Shown here in pieces: positions 36,494 to 45,184 of a DNA stretch of 64,000 nt. The notes below the pieces were generated by a model. That model was not told the origin of the DNA and searched no databases. It was given only the letters and a program-made list of their open reading frames with translations. The position numbers and the translations under genes were made by a program. The DNA comes from Mucilaginibacter ginsenosidivorax. Lineage in GTDB: Bacteria; Bacteroidota; Bacteroidia; Sphingobacteriales; Sphingobacteriaceae. The stretch is from contig NZ_CP042437.1 in the NCBI RefSeq assembly GCF_007971525.1, positions 2,666,001 to 2,730,000 of the forward strand, written 5' to 3'. Every line of letters starts with the position of its first letter. The first letter of the stretch is position 1.

Positions 36494-37327
36494 ATGGGTT
36501 TTTTACAGCTGCCCGGCCTGGGCAAAGTACATTTTCATGAATATGGTACCGGGAAACAACCATTAATTGCTTTCCATGGTTATGGTATGACCGGCAAGCA
36601 GTTTCATGTGCTCGAAAAATCGTTATTAACCAGATACCATGTTTACGGCTTTGATCATTTTTTTCATGGCGAGAGCCGCCTTGATGGCTGGACCGATAAA
36701 CAGATACGCGCCGGCATGACCAAGCAAATGATGTACAATTATTTGCAGGAGTGGTTTAAAATTTATGGCGAGCAACGGATTTCTGTATTGGGTTATTCGC
36801 TGGGGGCCAGCCTTGCGCTTACCCTGGTTGAGGAATACGCCCATTTAATTGACGACATAATACTGATGGCACCCGACGGACTCACTAAACGTACGGGTTT
36901 TCATATCATAACACACAACGTGTTTGGCAAATCTATCTTTCGCCTGGCCACCAAAAGCAGCTGGCTGGCCCCGTTTTTATTAAAGGTAGTAAAAGTGGTT
37001 GGGGTGATTGATGAGAGCCTTTACCAGATTGCTTACAACGAGATTGATACCCCCAAAAAAAGGCTTGATACTTATTATACCTTAAATTTGATAAAGCTGC
37101 TAAACCCCGATGTATCAAAAATAGCAGCGCTTGTTAACCAGTATAAAATAAAATGCACCCTGATATTTGGTACAGACGACCATCTTTTCCCCAAATCTGT
37201 AGCCAAAGATTTTTTGGCAGCTGCAGAAGATGTTGAAATACATCACGTTAAAATGGGGCATTGGCTGGTTACCAAAGCATTGGACGAATATTTATTAGAA
37301 GCTAAAAGCAAAATGCATAAAGCTTAA
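36494..37327 (+). CDS. Alpha/beta hydrolase
   Basis: The 277-residue protein has an oxyanion-side HGYGMTG, nucleophile elbow GYSLGAS, acid region FGTDDHLFP and catalytic His in MGHWLV. No signal peptide, so cytoplasmic. The substrate is unknown. It heads a plus-strand cluster (two acyltransferases, GT2, carotenoid synthesis protein) with an 81-bp gap to the next gene, so it may act on acyl or ester groups of the same product; that link is context only. Confidence 0.85.
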   Translation: MGFLQLPGLGKVHFHEYGTGKQPLIAFHGYGMTGKQFHVLEKSLLTRYHVYGFDHFFHGESRLDGWTDKQIRAGMTKQMMYNYLQEWFKIYGEQRISVLGYSLGASLALTLVEEYAHLIDDIILMAPDGLTKRTGFHIITHNVFGKSIFRLATKSSWLAPFLLKVVKVVGVIDESLYQIAYNEIDTPKKRLDTYYTLNLIKLLNPDVSKIAALVNQYKIKCTLIFGTDDHLFPKSVAKDFLAAAEDVEIHHVKMGHWLVTKALDEYLLEAKSKMHKA

Positions 37328-37408
37328 AACTAACACATGGATTTTTGATTTAATAAAAGCAATATAAGTGAAATTAATTAATAGATTCTGTATAACCGAC
37401 CTAAAAAA

Positions 37409-38032
37409 ATGATAACCCCACGCAGAAACGACCTGATAAGCGCCATTTATATGCGGATTGTACGCTTATGGCTGGGCCGTAATTTTAAGGAAATAAATAT
37501 TACACCTTTTGAACCAAGGCCCGGCCACTCGGTGCTGATGATGTGTAATCACTTTAGCTGGTGGGAGGCATTTTTATCAAACTATACCGCAGTTAAAATC
37601 ATGAAACGGCGCTGGTATGTAATGATGCAGCATGAAAATGCGCTTCAATATAGTTTTCTGCGTTATGTGGGTATGTTTTCGGTAGTAAAGGGAAAGCGCC
37701 AAAGCGATGAATCATTAACCTATGGCGCCAGGTTATTAGATGATAGCCGTAACCTGCTGATGATTTGCCCGCAGGGCGAGATCAGATCGAACCATGAAAC
37801 CTATATTGATGTTAAGAAAGGCACTTTTAAAATTATAGAACAAATTAAAGGCCCATGCCAGGTAGTTTACCACTGCATACTGATAGATTATTTTGAAAGC
37901 TTAAAACCACGCGCCTATATACACCTGTTTGATTGCGGCATAGCCGGTGAGTTTACGTTTGATGAACTTAAGGAACGAGTAAACAATTTTCATCAACAGG
38001 CACTTTTAAACCAAATAAATATGAAACACTGA
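37409..38032 (+). CDS. PlsC-like acyltransferase with HX4E variant motif
   Basis: The 207-residue protein belongs to the lysophospholipid acyltransferase fold: block I reads NHFSWWEAF, block III ICPQGEIRSN, and YHC-type later block. The usual HX4D catalytic dyad is H-FSWW-E here, so Asp is replaced by Glu. It is paired with a second copy 102 bp downstream whose motif is intact. Possible role: acyl transfer to a glycosylated carotenoid or a polar lipid made by this cluster. Confidence 0.82.
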   Translation: MITPRRNDLISAIYMRIVRLWLGRNFKEINITPFEPRPGHSVLMMCNHFSWWEAFLSNYTAVKIMKRRWYVMMQHENALQYSFLRYVGMFSVVKGKRQSDESLTYGARLLDDSRNLLMICPQGEIRSNHETYIDVKKGTFKIIEQIKGPCQVVYHCILIDYFESLKPRAYIHLFDCGIAGEFTFDELKERVNNFHQQALLNQINMKH

Positions 38033-38034
38033 TT

Positions 38035-38111
38035 GAAGTCGGAAGCCTGTAGAGCTAAGTATTAAGTCAACTTTTGCTTACTTAGAACTTTTGGCTGCGG
38101 ACTTCCGACTC
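38035..38111. repeat. Degenerate intergenic inverted repeat (AAGTC family)
   Basis: GAAGTCGGAAG and ACTTCCGACTC are inverted, with AAGT-rich sequence between. The left arm starts three bases past the first acyltransferase stop codon and the element fills most of the gap between the two acyltransferases. Confidence 0.65.
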
Positions 38112-38134
38112 GAAACTCACAACTCATAACTAAC

Positions 38135-38755
38135 GTGATTCGCAATAAAAAGAATATTTTCATAAACCGTATCATTCACTACTATGTAAAATGGATAGTG
38201 GCGCGGCAGTTTCATGAAGTGTTATTTAATGATGTGGGGCTTGATAAAAGCAAATCGGTATTGCTGGTAGCCAATCATTTTAGTTTTTGGGATGGGTTAA
38301 TATTGTATTGTGTAACCGAAAAACTGTTAAAAAAGCAATACCACGTAATGGTTGAGGAAAAAACGGTGCACATGCTGCAATACCTTAAATTTGCGGGGGC
38401 TTTTTCGGTCACCAAAAAATCGAGGGATATCATTAATTCGCTTGATTATGCTGCCCGGCTACTGGATGATCCGCAGAATCTTGTACTTATATTTCCGCAA
38501 GGAAAGTTGTTTTCAAATTATGTTGAAGATGTGCGTTTTGACAAAGGCGTACTCCGGATAATGCAAAAAGCACAAGGAAAATATCAATTACTCTTTGCTT
38601 CAACATTTATTCAGTACTTTAAACATAAAAAGAGCACGGCAACCGTTTATTTAAAAACAGATAACAATAACTATACAAACATTGCCGGTTTAAAAGAGGC
38701 TTATCAGCAACACTATAGCAGCTCAAAACTGCTTCAAACGCAATTTGATATATAA
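38135..38755 (+). CDS. PlsC-like acyltransferase
   Basis: A 206-residue paralogue of the preceding gene with the intact HX4D motif (NHFSFWDGL) and FPQGKLFSN block. It starts with GTG at 38135, giving MIRNKKNIFINRIIHYYVKWIVARQFHEVLF, aligned with the N-terminus of its neighbour. Membrane-associated acyl transfer is expected. It overlaps or touches the GT2 start, so the two are co-translated. Duplication with one altered motif suggests different acceptors or a regulatory partner. Confidence 0.84.
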   Translation: MIRNKKNIFINRIIHYYVKWIVARQFHEVLFNDVGLDKSKSVLLVANHFSFWDGLILYCVTEKLLKKQYHVMVEEKTVHMLQYLKFAGAFSVTKKSRDIINSLDYAARLLDDPQNLVLIFPQGKLFSNYVEDVRFDKGVLRIMQKAQGKYQLLFASTFIQYFKHKKSTATVYLKTDNNNYTNIAGLKEAYQQHYSSSKLLQTQFDI

Positions 38756-39845
38756 AGTGACAGTAATTATATTAATCACCCTTTTCTTCATCATCCTGCG
38801 TTTTACAGTAACCCTGTTCAACTTTATATCCGATCCTAAATTACGGCGTGTAGGCAAACACTATACCGATAAGGTATCCATACTGATCCCTGCCCGCAAC
38901 GAGGCCGGCAATATACTAACCCTGCTGCAATCCATCCACCAGCAGGATTATCAGCATTATGAAGTACTGGTGCTTGACGATGGTTCGACAGATGATACCT
39001 ATGCGGTGTGTTCAAAATTTGCCCAGGCGCATGCCCAGTTTAAAGTAATCAAAGGAGCGGAGTTACCTGCCGGCTGGATAGGTAAAAACTTTGCCTGTCA
39101 TCAGCTTGCCTTGCAGGCCGATGGCGATTATCTGCTTTTTTTGGATGCTGACGAGCAGGTGCAACCTGGTTTAATTAACAGCGCCGTACACCGCATGCAC
39201 ACCGGCAGCCTGGGCCTGTTAAGCTTGTTTGCTAACCAGCAAATGCAAACTTTAGGCGAAAACCTGGTGGTGCCGCTGATGCATTTTATCTTATTGAACC
39301 TGCTGCCAGTGCGGTTAATATCGCTGGTAAAAAATCCGTCTGTTGCGGCGGCCAGCGGGCAGTTTATGCTGTTTGATGCCCCTGTTTATCACCAGCAGCA
39401 ATGGCATAAAGCGGTAAAGGATAAAGTGGTAGAGGATGTAGAAATTATGCGGCTCATAAAAGCCAAAGCCTATAACGGCGAAGCGCTGCTGGCCAACGGC
39501 ATGATCAGTTGCCGCATGTACAAAAGCTATACCGAAGCCCTGGCCGGCTTTAGCAAAAATTTCCTGGCGGCGTTTAACTATAGCATCTTTGGTTTTTTGA
39601 CGTACCTGCTGCTGGTTATCATTTTCCCGATGATGTTGGTCATGACGCTAAACCTGCCGCTTATCCTGTTTATGTGCGGCCTCATCGTCCTTACCCGGAT
39701 AATGATCTCGCTTACATCCGGGCAAAATGCTTTGTATAACGTATTATTGCATCCGTTGCAAATGACCAACATGATGATCGTCGCTTTTATATCTATCCAA
39801 AAATATCTCACCAAAACCACGGTATGGAAGGGGCGCAGGATTTGA
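38745..39845 (+). CDS. Membrane glycosyltransferase family 2, CruG/CrtQ-like
   Basis: The 366-residue protein has an N-terminal membrane segment, the GT2 motifs VSILIPARNEAGN, VLDDGSTDD and LFLDADEQ, a VVEDVEIMRLIKAKAY segment at the acceptor site and two or three C-terminal membrane segments. GT2 enzymes of this type next to carotenoid-synthesis proteins glycosylate carotenoids (CruG, CrtQ). The start is TTG 38745 (overlapping the previous stop) or GTG 38757, which lies just after it. It overlaps the following gene by 22 bp. Confidence 0.85.
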   Translation: MIYKVTVIILITLFFIILRFTVTLFNFISDPKLRRVGKHYTDKVSILIPARNEAGNILTLLQSIHQQDYQHYEVLVLDDGSTDDTYAVCSKFAQAHAQFKVIKGAELPAGWIGKNFACHQLALQADGDYLLFLDADEQVQPGLINSAVHRMHTGSLGLLSLFANQQMQTLGENLVVPLMHFILLNLLPVRLISLVKNPSVAAASGQFMLFDAPVYHQQQWHKAVKDKVVEDVEIMRLIKAKAYNGEALLANGMISCRMYKSYTEALAGFSKNFLAAFNYSIFGFLTYLLLVIIFPMMLVMTLNLPLILFMCGLIVLTRIMISLTSGQNALYNVLLHPLQMTNMMIVAFISIQKYLTKTTVWKGRRI

Positions 39846-40498
39846 ACACGCAACTATCAACCGGCAATGTAAAAACCGAGCGCATTGCCATCATTATTAT
39901 TATACTTTTTCATGCTGTAGGCACCGTAGGGTTTAACCTATCGGGCTTCGATGCTAAATTTCTTAATCTGGTTCCCTGGCATTTATTGCTCATGGCCGGC
40001 GTTATCATCTGCAGTCACAACCGCCCCGATGCTAAATTCGGGTTGTTTGCGTTGCTGCTGTTTACATTAGGTTTTGTTGCCGAGCTTATTGGGGTGCATA
40101 CAGGCTGGTTGTTTGGCAGCTATAAGTATGGCGAAACGCTGGGCGTTAAATTATTTGGCGTTCCACTGATGATTGGTATCAACTGGTTTTTGCTTATTTA
40201 TGCTACCGGGGTGCTCACGCAGCGCAGCCGCATCAAAAATATTTACGTCCGCATTTTTGTAGGCGCATTGGTGCTGGTTTTACTTGATATACTCATTGAA
40301 CCCGTAGCTATCCATTTTGATTACTGGCATTGGGCAGGCAACACCATCCCCATAAAAAATTACGTGTGCTGGTTTGCGGTAAGCGCGCTGATGCTTTTTA
40401 TATTCGAGAAATTTAAATTTCCGCCTCAGAGTAAAGCCGGCCCTGCTTTACTGGCCATGGAGTTTGTGTTTTTTATGATTCTGGGCTTATTAAATTAA
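39824..40498 (+). CDS. Carotenoid biosynthesis membrane protein (CruF-like)
   Basis: The 224-residue protein has about seven membrane helices and the conserved segments FVAELIGVHTGWLFGSYKYGETLGVKLFGVPLMIGINWFL-type text and DILIEPVAIHFDYWHW. This is the Caroten_synth (DUF422) family, which includes the CruF 1',2'-hydratase. In cyanobacteria cruF neighbours the glycosyltransferase cruG, as here. It would make the hydroxyl group that is then glycosylated and perhaps acylated. Confidence 0.85.
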   Translation: MEGAQDLNTQLSTGNVKTERIAIIIIILFHAVGTVGFNLSGFDAKFLNLVPWHLLLMAGVIICSHNRPDAKFGLFALLLFTLGFVAELIGVHTGWLFGSYKYGETLGVKLFGVPLMIGINWFLLIYATGVLTQRSRIKNIYVRIFVGALVLVLLDILIEPVAIHFDYWHWAGNTIPIKNYVCWFAVSALMLFIFEKFKFPPQSKAGPALLAMEFVFFMILGLLN

Positions 40499-40509
40499 TA
40501 CGCCACTGC

Positions 40510-41013
40510 TTAGGCCGCTGCCTTTTTTGTTTTAAAGAAAAAATGCGTCTGACTAAAATAGCTGAAACAAGCGATAAACACCGTAGCTATAATTTTTGAT
40601 GGCGTGGGATAAATGCCCAGCCAATCAACAAGGATTTTGAGGAATATAACGTTTAAAACTATACAGATGGCGTTTACCAAAACAAAGCGCCCAAGCTGGC
40701 CTTTTTTGCTCAGTCCCGATTCTTTAAAAACGATATACCTGTTCAGGTAAAACCCGGTGCAAAAAGATATGCTGAAAGATAAAGCCAGCGACGCGATATG
40801 CGGGCTTAAAGTATACGCCCCGATGTGCAGGTTTTGCTTTTTAAAAATGAAGTTATAACAAAACGAAAACAGTGTTATATCAAACACCACATTGCCCCCG
40901 CCACATGCCGCGTAACGGAAGGTATGTAAGGGCATCCATTTTTTAAAGGGCTTGTAAAACAGATCAATAATGTAAAAAATAGTGCGCCTTATAAAATCAT
41001 GTACCTTTCTCAT
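40510..41013 (-). CDS. GtrA-family membrane protein
   Basis: The 167-residue protein has four membrane helices and the GtrA-like opening TFRYAACGGGNVVFDITLFSFCYN, with ISFCTGFYLNRYIVF. GtrA proteins are thought to flip polyprenyl-linked sugars. It converges with the CruF-like gene and may serve polysaccharide or glycolipid synthesis. A TACCTTTG -7 box lies only 10 bp before the ATG, so the leader is very short. Confidence 0.85.
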   Translation of the reverse strand: MRKVHDFIRRTIFYIIDLFYKPFKKWMPLHTFRYAACGGGNVVFDITLFSFCYNFIFKKQNLHIGAYTLSPHIASLALSFSISFCTGFYLNRYIVFKESGLSKKGQLGRFVLVNAICIVLNVIFLKILVDWLGIYPTPSKIIATVFIACFSYFSQTHFFFKTKKAAA

Positions 41014-41023
41014 AGATAATAGG

Positions 41024-41031
41024 CAAAGGTA
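41024..41031 (-). promoter_or_regulatory. -7 box of GtrA gene
   Basis: Minus strand TACCTTTG is an exact TAnnTTTG. A TTG lies 22 bp upstream. RNA start near 41018 leaves about 5 nt before ATG 41013. Confidence 0.45.
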
Positions 41032-41136
41032 AAATAATTAAAATAAAGTTGGGCAAGGTGGTTTGTTTACTAAAAATGGCCACTGATGGATAGCGACTTC
41101 GGCCTTCTATTTCTCCTGCGAGGCTCTCTATTTCTC

Positions 41137-41243
41137 CCGCGAGGTTAGCGCAGCGTAACTCGTGGGTAAAACTGATTGAAGCCTTTGGCTTCAGTTCAGC
41201 TGAAAGCTGAAACCAGGTTTAGCCACGAGTTGGAACCTCGCGG
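41137..41243. repeat. Intergenic inverted repeat (CCGCGAGGTT family)
   Basis: CCGCGAGGTT and TAACTCGTGG pair with CCACGAGTT and AACCTCGCGG on the other side of a GAAGCC/GGCTTC hairpin core. The element lies between the GtrA promoter and the folP 3' end and has no supported frame. Confidence 0.7.
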
Positions 41244-41286
41244 CAGTTGGTAATTTATGATTAATTTTGTCGCCGCATAATCTTAT

Positions 41287-42138
41287 TTACTGACACATCC
41301 CCCAAACCCTCACCGCCTCAACAGCCTCTTTTACATCGTGTACCCGCAAAATATTGGCGCCTTTGCTTAAGGCGATGGTATTCAAAACAGTTGTGCCATT
41401 TAATGCATCCGCAGCGGTACTTCCCAATAAGCCGTAAACCATCTTTTTGCGAGAGATGCCGGTTAATAACGGCAGTTCCAAAACATCAAAATCCTGCAGG
41501 CGCTTCATCAGCGCATAATTATGCTGCTGGTTTTTAGCAAAGCCGAAACCAGGATCGATGATCACGTCATGTACGCCCAATTGTTTCAGCTGCTGATACT
41601 TATTTACAAAATAATCCAGTACCTCGTTAAAAACATCATCGTACTGCGCCATTTGCACCATGTTTTGCGGCGTACCCTTCATGTGCATTAAAATATATGG
41701 AACCTGCAGCCGTGCCACGGTAGCAAACATATCGGCATCCAGCGTGCCGCCCGATATATCATTAATCATATGCGCACCCGCTTTAACTGCCGCTTCGGCA
41801 ACCGGCGCGCGGAAGGTATCTATCGATAAAACAGCATCGGGGAAAGCGGTTACAATTGCCTCAACAATAGGCAGCAGCCTGTCGGTTTCTTCGGCGGCGC
41901 TAATATCAACAGCACCGGGGCGAGACGAATAAGCCCCGATATCTAAAAACGCAGCGCCATCGGCCAGCATCTTTCCGGCCTGCTGCAAAGCTTCATCAAC
42001 AGAAGGCTTGCGGCTGGTGGCATAAAAAGAATCGGGGGTAATATTGATTATCCCCATTACCTTCGGCGTAGCGAGGCTTATAAGTTTCCCATCTGCATTC
42101 AGGGTTATCTTTTTACGAAAAAATGTATCTTTAGCCAC
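41287..42138 (-). CDS. folP: Dihydropteroate synthase
   Basis: The 283-residue protein has all family motifs: MGIINITPDSF, DIGAYSSRPG, LSIDTFRA, INDISGG, DPGFGFAK and GISRKKM. It joins p-aminobenzoate to hydroxymethyl-dihydropterin diphosphate in folate synthesis. It is divergent from the DUF1599 gene; a 17-bp perfect inverted repeat lies in the shared promoter region. Length and motifs are normal, no resistance-type insertions are visible. Confidence 0.97.
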   Translation of the reverse strand: MAKDTFFRKKITLNADGKLISLATPKVMGIINITPDSFYATSRKPSVDEALQQAGKMLADGAAFLDIGAYSSRPGAVDISAAEETDRLLPIVEAIVTAFPDAVLSIDTFRAPVAEAAVKAGAHMINDISGGTLDADMFATVARLQVPYILMHMKGTPQNMVQMAQYDDVFNEVLDYFVNKYQQLKQLGVHDVIIDPGFGFAKNQQHNYALMKRLQDFDVLELPLLTGISRKKMVYGLLGSTAADALNGTTVLNTIALSKGANILRVHDVKEAVEAVRVWGMCQ

Positions 42139-42173
42139 TTTGTTTGTTGTAATATTGACAGGGGTTAATGTGG

Positions 42174-42190
42174 TAAAGTTAATAACTTTA
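42174..42190. promoter_or_regulatory. 17-bp palindrome in folP/DUF1599 divergent region
   Basis: TAAAGTTA-A-TAACTTTA is a perfect inverted repeat, 36 bp before the folP start. It may be an operator; no regulator is adjacent. Confidence 0.45.
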
Positions 42191-42245
42191 TAGCGGTAGC
42201 ATATCCCCCTAATTACAACGCTCCAACTTTAAAATATTCAGACCA

Positions 42246-42785
42246 TTGGCTAACACATCAGCAGAATACGACGCGGTAATAAACAATTGTAAGGGCCTTT
42301 TTATGAAAAAGACCCGCGACTATGGTACCGCCTGGCGCATCCTTCGTTTGCAATCTATCACCGACCAGATTTTTATTAAAGCACAACGCATCCGCACACT
42401 CGAAGAAAAAAAGATCTCGAAAGTGGGCGACGATATTACCGGCGAATATATTGGCATTGTAAACTACTGCGTTATAGCCATGATGCAGCTGGATAGCTCG
42501 CCCGAAACACCGCAGGAACTGGCTGTTGACCATGTTGAACGCATGTTTGACGACAGGGTACTGGAAACCAAAGAACTCATGTTTGCCAAAAACCACGATT
42601 ACGGCGAAGCCTGGCGCGATATGCGCATCAGTTCATTAACCGATTTGATACTCATGAAGCTGTTGCGTGTAAAACAAATTGAAGACAACCAGGGCCTTAC
42701 CGAAGCATCTGAAGGGGTAAAAGCCAACTACCAGGATATGCTGAATTACGCGGTATTTGCCCTTATAAAACTTGGAGTAAAATGA
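42246..42785 (+). CDS. DUF1599 protein with two internal repeats
   Basis: The 179-residue protein carries a duplicated unit: MKKTRDYGTAWRILRLQSITDQIFIKAQRIRTLE near residue 20 and MFAKNHDYGEAWRDMRISSLTDLILMKLLRVKQIE near 107, each followed by a Y-x-x-hydrophobic helix. Function unknown; the family occurs mainly in Bacteroidota next to folP and DoxX genes. The start is TTG 42246; the next ATG (42303) would remove the first helix of the repeat. It overlaps the DoxX gene by 4 bp. Confidence 0.82.
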   Translation: MANTSAEYDAVINNCKGLFMKKTRDYGTAWRILRLQSITDQIFIKAQRIRTLEEKKISKVGDDITGEYIGIVNYCVIAMMQLDSSPETPQELAVDHVERMFDDRVLETKELMFAKNHDYGEAWRDMRISSLTDLILMKLLRVKQIEDNQGLTEASEGVKANYQDMLNYAVFALIKLGVK

Positions 42786-43933
42786 AAAATGCTTTGATTT
42801 GGTTTTGCAGGATAGCGGTAGGCTTACTGTTTATATTTTCCGGACTGATAAAAGCCAACGACCCATTGGGCTTTTCTTATAAACTGGTAGAGTATTTCGA
42901 GGTTTTCCATATCACGTTCCTGAACAATCTGTCGTTAACCATAGCTATTTTGCTTTGTGCCCTGGAAATGATCCTGGGATTTGCCTTGCTTATTGGCGTA
43001 CGGCCGGTAAAAATAGCCTGGGGCTTATTGCTGCTCATTATCTTTTTCGGCTTTTTAACTTTCTACTCAGCCTTTTTTAAAGTGGTGCAAACCTGTGGCT
43101 GCTTTGGTGATGCTATACCGCTTACCCCATGGCAATCGTTTAGCAAGGATATGGTTTTACTGGTTTTGGTAGCGGTAATATTTGTAAACCGATTTAAAAT
43201 AAAACCCTTATTTAGCGCCAAGGCCGGCGACAAATGGCTTATCGGCGCGGCCCTTGTATCGGTAGGGTTTGGCCTCTACACCTATAATTTTTTGCCGGTA
43301 ATTGACTTTTTGCCTTATAAAATAGGCGCCAATATTTCGGCCGAAATGGATACCCCGCCCAATGCGCCCAAAGATGTTTTCGTGCTTACTTATCATCTAA
43401 AAAATAAGAAAACTAAAGAAACCAAGGTAATGACCGATAAGGAATACCTGAGCACCGGCATATGGAAGGATGCCAATTGGGAGGTTGTTGGCGACCCGGA
43501 AAACCGCCTGGTAAAAAAAGGCTACGAGCCGCCAATCCGCGACCTGTCTATCCAGGATGCCCAACGCAATGATTTTACCAAAGAGTTGCTTGCAAGCCCT
43601 TTTTACAGTATCATCATCGTAGCTTATGATCTGGATAAAACCGACGAAGATGCGATAAACAAACTGAATGCCCTGGCCATCAACGCCACCCAAAACTTTA
43701 ATATCCGCACCATGCTGCTTACCGCAAATTCGCCGCAAAGTGCGCAGGCGTTTGTAAAAAAGCACCGGATGATCAGCGAAGTTTTTTATGCCGATGGCGT
43801 ACCGCTTAAAACCATGATCCGCTCCAACCCGGGGGTAATCCTGTTAAAGAATGGCTTTGTCATCAATAAATGGCATTATCATTCGGTGCCTAAGTATGAT
43901 GATCTGGCTAAAACGTATTTTCAAAAGCAATAA
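42782..43933 (+). CDS. DoxX/MauE-like membrane protein with thioredoxin-like tail (BT_3928 type)
   Basis: The 383-residue protein has four membrane helices in the first 135 residues with the DoxX start WFCRIAVGLLFIFSGLIKANDPLGFSYKL and a CGCFGD motif typical of MauE-like proteins, a fifth helix near 150-170, then a soluble periplasmic domain of about 200 residues. In Bacteroidota this family follows DUF1599 genes. It may act in quinone- or thiol-linked redox; the function is not established. The next gene starts 2 bp later. Confidence 0.83.
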   Translation: MKNALIWFCRIAVGLLFIFSGLIKANDPLGFSYKLVEYFEVFHITFLNNLSLTIAILLCALEMILGFALLIGVRPVKIAWGLLLLIIFFGFLTFYSAFFKVVQTCGCFGDAIPLTPWQSFSKDMVLLVLVAVIFVNRFKIKPLFSAKAGDKWLIGAALVSVGFGLYTYNFLPVIDFLPYKIGANISAEMDTPPNAPKDVFVLTYHLKNKKTKETKVMTDKEYLSTGIWKDANWEVVGDPENRLVKKGYEPPIRDLSIQDAQRNDFTKELLASPFYSIIIVAYDLDKTDEDAINKLNALAINATQNFNIRTMLLTANSPQSAQAFVKKHRMISEVFYADGVPLKTMIRSNPGVILLKNGFVINKWHYHSVPKYDDLAKTYFQKQ

Positions 43934-43935
43934 CC

Positions 43936-44994
43936 ATGATCAGCTACCTCATCCGCAAATTATTTTACGGGCTGGCCGTAATGCTGGGGGTGGTGCTGGT
44001 GGTTTTCTTTTTGTTTAATATTTTACCCGTTGATCCTGCCCGCATGACGCAAGGGCAGCGGGCCGACGTGCAATCGTTACAGGCCGTACGTAAGGAGTTT
44101 GGGCTGGACAAACCCAAGCCGGTACAATTTCTTTATTACATTAATGATCTTTCGCCCATAGGCATCCACTTAAATACTACCGAAGAACAGCAACGCTATC
44201 ATTACATAAAACTATTTGCGGTAAGCGATGCCAAAGTGCTTGGGTTAAAATGGCCTTACCTGCGCCGATCATACCAAACCCGTAAGGATGTGGCCAGTTT
44301 GCTGTTAGAGGTTATTCCCAATACTATGGTATTAGCAACTACCGCCATGATCTTCGCTATTGTTATTGGCGTATTTTTAGGCGTGCTGAGTGCCGTGCAT
44401 AAAGACACCTGGATTGATAAGCTGGCAATAGGATTTTCCACTTTGGGTATCTCCGCGCCGGCTTTTTTCGCGGGCATCATCATTGCCTGGATATTTGGTT
44501 TTGAGCTGAGTAAATACACCGGCCTCAACATGTCGGGCAGTTTGTATAGTTACGATCCTTTCCGGGGCGAGGTGATGACGCTTAAAAACCTGGTGCTGCC
44601 CATGATCACCCTTGGCTTGCGTCCGCTGGCCATTATTGTACAGCTCACCCGCAATGCCATGCTTGATGTTTTGGGGCAGGATTATATCCGTACCGCAAAA
44701 GCCAAAGGATTAAGCAACAATACCATCATTTATAAGCACGCGTTAAAAAACGCGCTTAACCCGGTAATAACCGCCATTGCCAACTGGTTTGCATCGCTGC
44801 TGGCCGGTTCATTTTTTGTGGAATACATTTTTGGCTACAACGGCCTGGGCAAAGCCACGGTTGATGCGCTGGAAATGTCGGATTTTCCGGTAGTGATGGG
44901 TTCAATACTCTTTATTGCCTTTATATTTGTAGTGATTAGTATCCTGGTAGATATCATTTACGTTTGGATAGATCCGCGGGTAAAATTAAGCTGA
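43936..44994 (+). CDS. ABC transporter permease, DppB/OppB type, without partner genes
   Basis: The 352-residue protein has the N-terminal MISYLIRKLFYGLAVMLGVVLVVFFLFNILPVDPAR and a C-terminal permease domain with the EAA loop (RTAKAKGLSNNTIIYKHALKNALNPVI). It matches peptide/nickel transporter permeases with a family-specific insert near 75-115. No second permease, ATPase or binding protein lies nearby, so partners must be elsewhere. It is co-transcribed with DUF1599 and DoxX genes. Confidence 0.9.
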   Translation: MISYLIRKLFYGLAVMLGVVLVVFFLFNILPVDPARMTQGQRADVQSLQAVRKEFGLDKPKPVQFLYYINDLSPIGIHLNTTEEQQRYHYIKLFAVSDAKVLGLKWPYLRRSYQTRKDVASLLLEVIPNTMVLATTAMIFAIVIGVFLGVLSAVHKDTWIDKLAIGFSTLGISAPAFFAGIIIAWIFGFELSKYTGLNMSGSLYSYDPFRGEVMTLKNLVLPMITLGLRPLAIIVQLTRNAMLDVLGQDYIRTAKAKGLSNNTIIYKHALKNALNPVITAIANWFASLLAGSFFVEYIFGYNGLGKATVDALEMSDFPVVMGSILFIAFIFVVISILVDIIYVWIDPRVKLS

Positions 44995-45040
44995 GGTATA
45001 GTGCGGCTTAATTAAGCTTAATAGCGTAGGCCCATGTGCG

Positions 45041-45150
45041 AATCCCCTCTTGAGAGGGGCGGAGGGGTGTGTTGTACGACTAAAAAGAACGCTGGCTAAC
45101 ACACCCCTGCCACCACCCATACCTAACGCGCCCCCTCTCAAGAGGGGAAT
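45041..45150. repeat. Long-hairpin inverted repeat (CCCCTCTTGAGAGGGG family)
   Basis: The ends AATCCCCTCTTGAGAGGGGC and GCCCCCTCTCAAGAGGGGAAT are inverted, and inside GGGGTGTGTT (45064-45073) pairs with AACACACCCC (45098-45107). Total 110 bp, located between the permease and aroK. Confidence 0.78.
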
Positions 45151-45184
45151 TTGGAAATAACTGTTATCGAATAAAGATATTATT

